From Schizochytrium sp. CCTCC M209059 (lineage: Eukaryota; Sar; Bigyra; Thraustochytrida; Thraustochytriidae), in assembly GCA_000818945.1 (NCBI GenBank), contig KN805430.1:72875-136874 (forward strand): a DNA stretch of 64,000 nucleotides. Reading direction: 5' to 3'. Position 1 is the stretch's first letter. Each line of letters begins with the position of its first letter. The notes beneath the pieces are model-generated. The model ran no database searches. It had not been told where the DNA came from and was given only the letters and a program-made list of their open reading frames with translations. The position numbers were made by a program, and so were the translations under genes. Shown one piece after another: positions 38,037 to 47,800 of this stretch.

Positions 38037-40214
38037 GGTGAGTGGGCGGCTACGCGCTCAGCTCAGACCGCTGCGGGCTTGGCCGTCGTTCTCCCGTCCC
38101 GTCGGCGCGGGCCGTCTCGCGTCTTCTCAAGCGCTTCTGCTCGACCTCCTCCTGGCCCGAGCTGCTCGTCTTGGCGCCTGGGCCTGAGTATCTAGGTCCC
38201 TCCTTCCCTGTCTCGCTCGCCTCGTGCCGGTTTCCTTGCGCCTCGACTTCGCGTCCGTCGCGCAGCGCGAGCAGCGCGAGCAGCGCGAGCAGCGCGCAGC
38301 CTCGGCTCGCGTCGCTTCAGCTCGGCTCGCGTCGCCTCGCGTCGCCTCGCGTCGACTCGCGCGGGCGGGCGGGCGGGCGCGGCGTGCAAGCGGCTCTGCT
38401 GCGCCTTCTCCGCGCCTGCCTGCGTCCGCTTCGAGCCGCTCGGCGAGGCGCGGTTTTGCCGGGTTCTGTCTCCTTTCTTCGCGGAGGAAACAAGAGCAAG
38501 AAAGCGCGCACGCGTGCATGCATGAATACGCGGAAGAGGAAGCAAGACCGGACACGCCAGCGAGCAAGAGAACCACCTGCAACTTCACGTTGCCGGCACA
38601 CATGGCTGTAGAAGCATGTACAGAACAAACGCCGGGGCACTACTAACTGTAAATTTATCTACATTGTCCCGCCCCTACCGCCGCCGGCAGCGCGGCTTCC
38701 TTCATTCCAGGAGGCTACTACCGTTTGCTCGTCTTCACACCGGAAAGGGCCAGAAAGCTTGCTTGCTTCCCTGCGAAACGTGCAGTTGCAACAAGCGCAA
38801 ACAAAGCCGCGGCCGGCAGGTGCGCGAGGAGGGGGGGGGGGCTTGACGGGTCGCCAACTTGCTGCGAGAGGGGGGTCTGATTGTTTCCTTCCTTATCTTT
38901 CCTTTCCTTTCCTTATCTTTCCTTATCTTTCCTTTCCTTATCTTTCCTTTCCTTTCCTTTCCTTTCCTGGCCTCTTCTCGCGGCTAGTGGTCGCTGGCGA
39001 GGTCGGGAGCCATGGATGCACGCTCGTGCAGATGAGACGAGACGAGCCGCAGCTGCTTGCTCGCGCGAGGGCGGGCTCGCGAGGCGCCGCTGCGGCGAGA
39101 AGCGGAGGAGGCCCGCGGAGCCGGAGGAAGGGGCGGAGCGAGAGGAGGTATGGCCTGCGCCGGTTCCGGAGGCGAAGTGTGCGGAGCGGAGGCGTGACCT
39201 CGCGGAAGAAGCTGGCTGCAGGGAGCAAGGAGACCCGCGTGCTTAAACCCCGGCGAGGCGACTGCGAAATCGCAGGCGAGAACTCCGCGACCCAAGGGTT
39301 CCGGGCAGTCGAGGTTGGGCCGGGCCTGAGTGGGAATGGAGCCCGGAGTAAAAGAGGGCATGGACGGACCCTCTTCACGACGGAGTCGCACGAAGGGAGG
39401 CGAGGAGAGCTGCCTCTGCTGGCTGCTATGGCCGGCTGGATGGATCTATAGATGGGTGGATGGATGGATGGATGCATGACTACAACGGAGTGCAGGGAAA
39501 GGTCATGGCAAGTGAGGCTGGTAGGCAGAGGCAGGCACAGGACGGTTGATGACCTCGTAGTCGATCGATGCGAGTCGCAAAGGGGGAGCTGTCGTCTACG
39601 TTAAAGTTATCGATGAAGTATACATTAAAGTTGACAATAATGCGCGGAAGCAAACCTGTCGTGGACTAGGACGAGGACTAGGCCTAGGCCTGCTGCTACG
39701 AGTAGGCTAGTAGTGTAGCGAAAGTTGCTGGCGCCAGGACTATTGATGATTCGAGAATCGAAGCTAGCCGCCACCGCTGCCGCGACAACGAGTCGGGCAA
39801 TACCTATCATCGCAGCGTACCCAACATCGCGCACTCCAATGATCAATGATAACCTTGTCGCGCCGTAGACTCGGACTGGTTGTGCGAAGATGAGCAAAAA
39901 CCGTAGTTCAACACATCCTTCTTGGCTTGGCCTTCTTGGCTTGGCTTGCTCTGGAGACGCCAAGGCGCCGAGACTCGCCTCGCAGACAAGGCACGCACGC
40001 ACGCACGCATGGAGGATCCTAGATGGCTATAGGCGCTGTGAGCGCAGACTTAGAGCCCTCGAGGCTAGCTATAGCTAGCAAGCCTGACTGTGAGTTGAGT
40101 GAGTCCATCGAAGCGGCCAAGTTAAGAAGGCCAACTTGAAGATAAAAAGGCCTAGCCAAGGACTAAGAGTATGGTGGCATTGGTCACGACGACAGGGAGC
40201 AGACCCCGAAAACC
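38037..40214. other. 2.2-kb divergent intergenic region
   Basis: Separates the ankyrin-like gene (-) from METTL9 (+). It includes an AGCGCGAGC repeat near 38260-38300, a CTCGCGTCG repeat near 38330-38360, a long pyrimidine tract (listed separately), (GGAT)n near 39451-39474 and TAGGCCTA at 39679 next to several CTAG-rich motifs. Open frames are Arg/Ala/Ser-rich on both strands. No gene supported. Confidence 0.6.
38884..38969. repeat. (TTTCC)n / TTATC polypyrimidine tract
   Basis: About 85 bases of pyrimidines broken only by an A at regular intervals (CCTTATCTTTCC units). Mirror-symmetric runs of this kind can form triplex DNA. Confidence 0.85.
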
Positions 40215-41126
40215 ATGGTAGCACCACGAACAGCAGCCGCAAAGCTGCGCTACGGCGCTGGGCAGGCCCTGCGGGAGGCAGCGCGCTCGCGCGGCGTGCG
40301 ATTCTGCGAGCTGCACGCGGACGATGCGACGCGGCGGTTCGTAGACACGGCGCCCGTGGCGCCTCCCTCGCAGGCGCTCGCTCACCGCGTGCTGTCCCTT
40401 TTCATGAGCTACTACGACGCCAACGCGGCGCTGGGGATCTACCCGCTGCACCTCTTCTCGCAGCCGCAGTGGACGCAGCTCATGCGCGAGGCAGATCTTC
40501 TGCCGACTGGATCTGTGGAGAACGTCTCGAAGCCGTTTTCGCGCGTGCTCGACATTGGCGCCGGAGACGGTAGCATGGCGCAGGAGCTCCTGCTCCCGCT
40601 CGCCGATAAGGTGCACGCCACAGAGACTGCGTCGCGCATGGCCGCCCTTGCGCGCAAGCGTGGCATCGACTGCAAGGAAGTCGACGTTTCCGCGCCGGAT
40701 GCAGGTCGCGAGCTCGGCTCCGACTTTGATCTCGTCTGCATCTTTAACGTTCTCGATCGCACTGCCCGCCCGCTCTCGCTCTTGCGCACTGCCTCCGAGC
40801 TGCTCGCACCAGGAGGCACCTGTGTCATTGCTTCTCCGCTTCCCATGCGCCAAATTTGCTTCGATGGCTCGCTCAAGCGGCAGCCTGATGAGACTCTTCC
40901 CATGCCGGATCCAAGATCTCCAGAGCTCGCCACCTATTCATCCGCTACCGACGATGACAACTGGGACGCTTACGCATATGCATTCATGTTCGACTTTCTC
41001 CCCCAGCACGCCCCGGGTCTCCGTGTCGACACCTTTACGCGGCTTCCGTATTTGTCAGGGGGCGACCTCGCGGAGCCGCTCATCGAGTACGACGACATCG
41101 CCGTGGTTCTCCGCAAAGACCCATGA
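40215..41126 (+). CDS. METTL9: METTL9/DREV protein-histidine methyltransferase
   Basis: 303 residues in one exon. The SAM-binding motif I is VLDIGAGDGS at about 110-119, with the post-I acidic residue in VHATETAS. DREV-family landmarks follow: CIFNVLDRTARPLSLL (motif IV region), LLAPGGTCVIASPLP, and FTRLPYLSGGD near the C-terminus, which is highly characteristic of METTL9. The human enzyme makes 1-methylhistidine in HxH motifs of target proteins. Human METTL9 has an N-terminal signal region; here the N-terminus (MVAPRTAAAKLRYGAGQALR) is short and basic and could be mitochondrial. Upstream of, and in the same direction as, the sirtuin gene. Confidence 0.94.
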   Translation: MVAPRTAAAKLRYGAGQALREAARSRGVRFCELHADDATRRFVDTAPVAPPSQALAHRVLSLFMSYYDANAALGIYPLHLFSQPQWTQLMREADLLPTGSVENVSKPFSRVLDIGAGDGSMAQELLLPLADKVHATETASRMAALARKRGIDCKEVDVSAPDAGRELGSDFDLVCIFNVLDRTARPLSLLRTASELLAPGGTCVIASPLPMRQICFDGSLKRQPDETLPMPDPRSPELATYSSATDDDNWDAYAYAFMFDFLPQHAPGLRVDTFTRLPYLSGGDLAEPLIEYDDIAVVLRKDP

Positions 41127-41159
41127 CTGGTTCACTTTGCCTTATGGCAGACTATTGCT

Positions 41160-41192
<33 letters not shown>

Positions 41193-41545
41193 AAGAGTCA
41201 CATAGCACAATCTCCACTCGACTCAAATTAACCTGACCTGCCTCCGTCGTGGACGATCATCTAAACAATCAGGCGTCCTCGCGCCGCCATCACCCCTTGC
41301 TCCACAGCCCCAAAGCTGCGGGCCCCCGATTTGCAGTTCGAGGGTCCGGGCTCGTCCCCAAACCTGACCCAAACCTAACCGGTCTCCGTTGGCGGAGAGC
41401 CCTCGCTTCCTCCCTTCCTTCACTCTCCCCGCGGCTCTGCTCATTCTGTGATTTTTCCCTCCCCTCCCTCGCGCCGCCGCTCCGCTCCGCGCCGCGCGCG
41501 CGCCACGCGCCCGCGCCCGCGCCGCCCGAGGCGACGACGGACGCC
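41127..41545. other. intergenic region and sirtuin 5' flank
   Basis: About 420 bases. A (CG)n(GA)n microsatellite sits at 41161-41198. The sirtuin frame is open from 41249 (a GTG), but the translated leader is Pro/Ser/Arg-rich and unlike a sirtuin N-terminus. Confidence 0.6.
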
Positions 41546-44500
41546 ATGGAGGCGTCGCTCGTGGCGGCCAACGACGGCGCCAAGGACGGCGTCATCGATG
41601 ACGGCGCCGTCGGCGCCAAGGACGGCCATGCCGGCAAGAGCAGCGGCCAAGGCGACGCCCGCGTGCAGCAGCAGCAGCATGACGGGCAGCAGCAGCAGCA
41701 GCAGCAGCAGGAGGAGGAGGAGGAGGAGGACAGCGACGGGGACAGCGACGTGGAGGAGATCTCGCCGGCAGCCGTCCCCGTGCACGCGCGCGTGCCGCTG
41801 CTGCTGCGGCTGTTTCCGGGGATCCCGCTCGTGCAGAAACTGGAGGGGAGCCCACGGAAGCGTAGACTCGTCGAGGACATGACGCCCCAGGCCTTTGCCA
41901 GGCTCGTCATGGAGGTGCAGTCCCGCGCGCAGCAGTTCAGGAAGAGGCGCGTGAAGATCCAGAGCCTGGCACAAGTAGCGTCCCTGATCAAGGGCGCGCG
42001 CCGCATTCTCGTCCTCACGGGTGCAGGCATCTCCACGAGCTGCGGCATCCCAGACTTTCGCTCCAGCCACGGCGTGTACTCCATGCTGGACGGATACAAA
42101 CTCAAGGACCCGCAAGATCTGTTCTCCATTCATTACTTTCGCCGAAACACAAAGCCCTTTTACGATTTCGCTCGCAAACTCTGGCCGGGCACGCACGAGC
42201 CTGCGCCTACGCACCACTTTATCAAACGTCTCGAGGCCCACGGTCATCTTCACCGTAACTACACGCAGAACATCGACACGCTCGAATGCGTCGCTGGCAT
42301 CGAACGCGTGCTTCAGTGTCATGGTTCTTTTGCCACAGCCACGTGCACGCGCTGCAAATTCCGATGCGAGGGTGACCGGATCAAGGATGACATCATGAAC
42401 CGCCGCGCGCCAGTTTGCCCTCGCTGCGCGGAAAATCCTCCCTCCTCGCTCATGGAGGAAGTTGTGATGCGTGATCCCAGCATGAGCGCATTTCGATTTG
42501 CCGGCACGCGCTCAAATTCCATCTCGAGCGAGAGCGATCTCGACTCTGATCCTGGCGCGAGTAGCACGCCGCTCCGTGGGTCTCCCGCCATTGCTGCGGC
42601 GCGCAGCACGCTTATGGGCGGACCCCTTTCGCGTGCAACGCCCCCTTTGGCTGCTTCCGCTGGACTCGGTACTAGTAACACCGTTTCGTTAGCCGGGCCC
42701 ACCTCGGCGGCCTCCTCTCAGCAGCAAGACACCGACAAGAACAGTCAGCTCGCAGATGCGCGCGGAGCTTATGTCGCTCCTGTTATCACGGCAGGTGCTT
42801 CTTCTTCGTCCTCGTCATCGTCATCGTCATCTACTACTCATACGACGATGGCGACAACGAATGCTGCTGCGGGCAGCAAAATATCTCAAACTGTGGTCGG
42901 AACGCCACAGGCAAAGACTACTTCCGCGCTCGGTTCAGCTGTTGACGGTGGTGTTGTTGCCAAGCAAGGTGCGAATGCCATTGCTCGGTCTCCGCAGCCC
43001 CGTTCGAACCTTTCTCCTGTTCATGCTGCGCATAACATCGAGCCTGATTCGCCATTCGCCTCATCGACCAAGAAAATGTTCGGCAGCAGTAGCAGCAGCA
43101 GCAACAACAATAACAACAACAACAACAACAACAACAAGTCTTCCATGCACAAACGTCCCGGAGTGCGGACGAATAGCCTCGCATCCGATAGCGACCCCAT
43201 GGTTCCCCCGAGTCCCACGCTCTCACAACTGAGCCGGTCCAACAGTCTCAGCTCCATGACTACGCCTCGTGCTCACAACGCTGCATCGCACCGTAGTGTG
43301 TTTGCAGACGCTGGATCGTTAACACAACCCAGCAGCGCTGGCGATGCCGCGACCCCAGGGGAATCCTCCAACAACACGACGAGCGGACTTCTTCCCTCAG
43401 ATGTACAAGCCCTCTATGCGGCGCATGGCGCGCAGGACGAGGACCCAAAGGGAACGGGTCTCGATCCCATGCCGCTTCACGCCGCGCCGGGCCTTGACAC
43501 GGCTACCGCTGATGCAGGCACCACGACAACGAACATGGTGCGCCCGCGCGGCGATGGACCCGTTGAAGGCGCATCTGGACCTGGGGCGTACGGTTCCTTT
43601 GCCTCAACCTCGTCTAGCTCGTCATTCGCGACGTCGGAGCCTCTCCCGCTCAGTGCGCACGCGAGCACGGACGCCCACGACGAGGAAGAGGAGGAGGAGG
43701 AGACTCAGCACACTGATGGTCCGCCGCAGCAGGAAGAAAAGGCGCCTGCTGACGGATCCAAAGAGACCGCAACTCGGCACGATGATGCGGACGACGCCTT
43801 CCTCGAAGAGCTTCCCTTTGTGGACGAGATGTTCGACAAGGGTATTATGAAGCCCGACATTGTGTTTTTTGGCGAGTCCCTGCCATCGGAATTTTTTGAC
43901 TGTATCGAGGAGGACGTGCGTCTCTGTGATCTTGTTCTCGTTCTTGGGACGAGTCTCAAGGTCGCACCCGTCTCTCGCATCATCGAAATGGTCGATGAGG
44001 ATATTCCACAGATTCTTATTAACCGTGAGGTCGTTGCGCAGCCCCACGAATTTGACGCAGAGCTGTTGGGCAACTGTGATGCAGTTGTTACGGCTCTTGC
44101 TAAAGAACTTCATTGGGACATCCCCGGCGTCCCGGAAAACGACGGTGATGATGATGACGATGAGGCTGACCGCGAAGCCAAGTCCAGTGATGGCGAAGAG
44201 CCTGAAGACAAGAGCAATAAGGCTCCCGAGCTCAAGGGCTGCCATTTTCGGCAAAGCGAAGACTACCCGTATCGGTTCCTCTTCCAAGGCGCAAACGAGG
44301 ACTGCGAGTCTGAATTTGGCGACGATTCTGACTCTGACTCTTCCGAGGATGAGGACAATGGCGAAAAGGAAAACGACAGCGACGACGACTCATCTTCGTC
44401 TTCCCAAAGGGCCAACAAGGAGGGCGCCCCGCGGCGCGATCTTGGCTCTGGGCACAGTGAAAAAACTCTGGGAGATAAACGTCCATCCAAGACGGATCTT

Positions 44501-44554
44501 GAAGGCAGTCCAAAGCGCCCTCGAGTAGGTGGCTCATTTAGTGACACACTTTAG
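41546..44554 (+). CDS. SIRT1-like NAD-dependent deacetylase with large internal insertion
   Basis: 1002 residues from ATG 41546 (GCCATGG context), one exon. Acidic, Gln-rich N-terminus, then the Sir2 core from about 140: GAGISTSCGIPDFRSSHG, YTQNIDTLE, the catalytic His259 in VLQCHGSF, and a zinc site with CTRC and CPRC pairs. After the fourth Cys (about 294) comes about 470 residues of Ser/Thr/Ala-rich, CAG- and AAC-encoded low complexity. The fold resumes at about 769 with KPDIVFFGESLP, LVLVLGTSLKVAP and INRE, ending near 870. An acidic tail with a PKRPRV nuclear signal closes it. Sirtuins remove acyl groups from histone and other lysines using NAD+. All catalytic residues are present. Confidence 0.92.
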   Translation: MEASLVAANDGAKDGVIDDGAVGAKDGHAGKSSGQGDARVQQQQHDGQQQQQQQQEEEEEEDSDGDSDVEEISPAAVPVHARVPLLLRLFPGIPLVQKLEGSPRKRRLVEDMTPQAFARLVMEVQSRAQQFRKRRVKIQSLAQVASLIKGARRILVLTGAGISTSCGIPDFRSSHGVYSMLDGYKLKDPQDLFSIHYFRRNTKPFYDFARKLWPGTHEPAPTHHFIKRLEAHGHLHRNYTQNIDTLECVAGIERVLQCHGSFATATCTRCKFRCEGDRIKDDIMNRRAPVCPRCAENPPSSLMEEVVMRDPSMSAFRFAGTRSNSISSESDLDSDPGASSTPLRGSPAIAAARSTLMGGPLSRATPPLAASAGLGTSNTVSLAGPTSAASSQQQDTDKNSQLADARGAYVAPVITAGASSSSSSSSSSSTTHTTMATTNAAAGSKISQTVVGTPQAKTTSALGSAVDGGVVAKQGANAIARSPQPRSNLSPVHAAHNIEPDSPFASSTKKMFGSSSSSSNNNNNNNNNNNKSSMHKRPGVRTNSLASDSDPMVPPSPTLSQLSRSNSLSSMTTPRAHNAASHRSVFADAGSLTQPSSAGDAATPGESSNNTTSGLLPSDVQALYAAHGAQDEDPKGTGLDPMPLHAAPGLDTATADAGTTTTNMVRPRGDGPVEGASGPGAYGSFASTSSSSSFATSEPLPLSAHASTDAHDEEEEEEETQHTDGPPQQEEKAPADGSKETATRHDDADDAFLEELPFVDEMFDKGIMKPDIVFFGESLPSEFFDCIEEDVRLCDLVLVLGTSLKVAPVSRIIEMVDEDIPQILINREVVAQPHEFDAELLGNCDAVVTALAKELHWDIPGVPENDGDDDDDEADREAKSSDGEEPEDKSNKAPELKGCHFRQSEDYPYRFLFQGANEDCESEFGDDSDSDSSEDEDNGEKENDSDDDSSSSSQRANKEGAPRRDLGSGHSEKTLGDKRPSKTDLEGSPKRPRVGGSFSDTL

Positions 44555-44888
44555 CCCAAACGTAAGCAACAAAGCAACAACACGCACACAGAGAAAAGGG
44601 CCAGAGAGACGAAGAGAAAGAAAACAAAACCGAAAAAACAAAAACAAAAAAAAACACCGAACGCTTCTTCTCGGCTCTCTCGCCTCCACATGGAAATTTG
44701 CACCTTAAAAAAATTGATGATGTTGACAATGAGCATTGAATTTCGCAAGTACGGTGAATTTTTCTTTCGGCGAACGGATCGCAACCAGTGAGCAACATGC
44801 GCTAGCAATCGTGCGCAAAAGCTCTCAAATTAATTCCAAGCAAGCCTGGCAAAATTATTCGTGCGTTTCTTAAGTCCTTTTCTACTTT
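44555..44888. other. convergent intergenic region
   Basis: About 330 AT-rich bases, with an A-rich stretch on the + strand near 44610-44660, between the ends of the sirtuin and the ERO1 fusion genes. Probably 3' UTRs of both. No gene. Confidence 0.6.
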
Positions 44889-47800
44889 CTATGACTCACT
44901 TGCAAAGACGCCAATCGGATCCAAGTCCTCCAGAAGCGACGGTGTATGTACATCCATAAAGGTCTCGGTACCATCGGTGCCTGCGAGGCTCGTAATCGCC
45001 TCTCTGCCGCCAGGATGGTCCTCCGCATAGAGCGTAAGGTCGTATACCTTGCCGTCGATGGCAACCCAACAGTCCTCTGGCGTGTTGTGCTGCTTGAGTT
45101 CATTCATGGAGATAGACTTGAGAGACGTCTTTGAGGATGAAGAAATCGATCTGGTACCGCCACGGCGTCCGCTCGTCACTTGCGGCTTAGTGCGCTCCTG
45201 AATAGGAACGTGCGCTCCAACGTGCAGGCCAAAAACGGCGCACTCGGTAAGAGCATTTCCACCGAGACGATTCTTGCCATGAATACCCCCAACAACTTCA
45301 CCAACCGCATAAAGTCTTCCGCCCGCCGTGGGCACGCCTACATTATTGACGGTTCGGCCTTGCGAGTCTATACGCAAGCCTCCCATAGAGTAGTGCACAG
45401 CTGGCGTAATGTAACCCACGTAAAAGGGTGCGTCCGTGGCCAAGGGCGTGTCTGGGCACACGGTCCGGTTAAAGGGATCCGGATAGGCATCCATATCGGT
45501 GCAAGTGCGATCAAAATCCTCAAGGGTCTGCCGCACAGTGGCCACCTCTGCTCCAAGCGTCTCTGCAAGAGCTTCGACAGAGTCGACCTTCCACATGAGT
45601 CCCTTGCGCATGTACATGGGAATATGCTTGGGTGCTCGATCAGCAACTGACGCACTGAGGACCATAAGGAACTCAGGTTGGCCATCGGCGCTCGGATCGT
45701 GCGCAATCATGTGCTCCGAGACATATTTGCGTGTCCCAAGCTCATTAACGAACCGCCGCCCCGAGGCGTCGAGCATGACAGCACCAACGCCGCGCAAGAG
45801 CTCCGCCGCGAGAGTCTTCACCGGGCTCGATCGGTCCTTCGGGTCAACAAAGGCCGTTGGATGAACTTGCACCTGATCGATATCAACTGTGTCGGCGCCA
45901 ACGGCCTGCGCAAGCAAGATGCCATCGCCGGTAGCGAACTTGCCGTTCGTCGTACCGAACCTTGCAAGGTCAGGTCGATGTTGCAGCAAAAACGAGTCTT
46001 CAGAGCCACGATGAAAGCCATAACCGCCCGTGGCGATGACCACGGCGCTTGCGTCCAGATCAAAAGTCTCCCCGCTCTCGAGGTTCTTGCAGCGCACACC
46101 TCGCAGCGCAACATCGTCCTCGGCATCATTGACGAGAATTTCGGTCACCTGCGTCTTACGACGAAACTCCAACTTGCCAGACTCCTCGTACGACTTCACT
46201 GCACGATTTACAGCAACGATGAGCTCAGAGCCGGCAAGACCAGTGGATGGCCGCCACGTTCGTGGTCGCGAGTGCCCGCCAAGTTGGCCAACCTCATCCA
46301 AGGCGAGGCCCACGCGAGAGCGAAGCCAAGCGAGAGCGTCAGCACTGCCCTTTGTCAGCACATCGACAAGAGGATTGGTCGCAAAGGATGGCCGGCCACT
46401 ACCGATCACCATATCCTTTTTGAACTGCGCGATCGAGTCATTAAGCTTGGTCAGACTCGTCTCATCGATGCCATTAATGCCGCTCGATGCCTTGGCCGAA
46501 TTTCCACCCGGCCCGCCCTCTTTGTCGATGAGAACGACCGAGCCACCGCGATCCAAAATAGAAAGCGCCGCAGTAAGCCCAGAAAGTCCTGCGCCAATGA
46601 CGACTGCATCAGGTTTGGTAGGCCCTTGCACGTCAACTTGGCCGAGTCGTCGAACGGCGTGGCGAATGAACGACGTGTCGTGGTTCTCGAGGGCAAAGTG
46701 TTTGGCGAGGATCATGAGCTCCTCGTCGCCATCTAGCAAAGCATCGACAAGTGCGTCCTCCGTGTCCTCGTCGATCTCGCCCTCACGAACAGCCCCCGAC
46801 ACAATGGCAAGGGCCCGATCCTGAAGCAGCTGCAGGCTCTCTTTATTGGAGATAGACATCGAAATTGGTCCCGCGCCCATGGAAGGAGCAATCGCAGGCG
46901 CAGACGTCGCGTCGCTCGCCTTGCTGGCGAGCATGGCGTCCTTCATGTTTTGGTGAATCTCAATGGCTTCCGAGAACTTGGTAATCGTGTTGAAAAGAGC
47001 GACTACCTCCTCGCGCGAGAGATTCTCTTTGATAAGATGCTCCGGTAGCAAAAGCATCTTCATTGCCGTGCCAATGCCTAAGAGCTGCAGCTTGCCGTGA
47101 AGCCTGCATCGCTGGCATCGAATGCAATTAAATATGTTGCTAATGTTGTGAAAAATGTCCTTGAAGCGTCGCTTCAGATTGGCCATGGTAGACACCTGAG
47201 GGCCATTCTCGTTCACAAAGAGAAGGCTCTCGTCAAAGGCCTCAAAGACTGTCTGGCAGGAACGCAAAACGAACGAGTCGAGAAAAAGAGACACGAGCTT
47301 GTTCGTGCGCTGATCTTCTCGTGATTCCCCCGTGGCAAAGTTGAACTCACGCAGGGTTGGCGTTGCGCGCCGCACGGCGCGCAATAGGACAACAAAGGCG
47401 AATTCAAGATTCTTGAATCGTTCGGGGTGACCCTCAAACTGGCGCTGAAAACGCACGAGGTCTCGTTCCCACCGATCTCGCTTACCGGGCACGGGCGGCT
47501 TGTAGTGCTCGGAAATGTGCAGATTGATGCTCGAGTGCAAACCTGACAGCATCCTGTACAAGAATCGTTCCTCGTAGCACATGTCAATCTCCTCGATTTC
47601 AAAGCAGTTTTCACCGTAGATGGCGTCCCAGACCTTGCTTCCATTGTACCCTGTGAATTGCTCTGGATTGAGCTGGAGGTTCACGTACTCCATGGTAGAA
47701 TCGCTAAAGGGAAGTTCGGCGCAGAGATTGGTCCAAAACGCTGGCAGCGACTCGTCGTCGCAATCCTCTTCAGCCTGACTCACGACGCTATCTTCATGCT

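Noticed and set aside
41356..41380. Telomere-like AACCTGACCC/AAACCTAACC string
   Set aside because: Only two imperfect units; too short to call an interstitial telomere tract.
41441..42322. 293-codon minus-strand frame with a long Leu run
   Set aside because: Antisense to the sirtuin; the Leu run is the complement of the CAG/GAG repeats.
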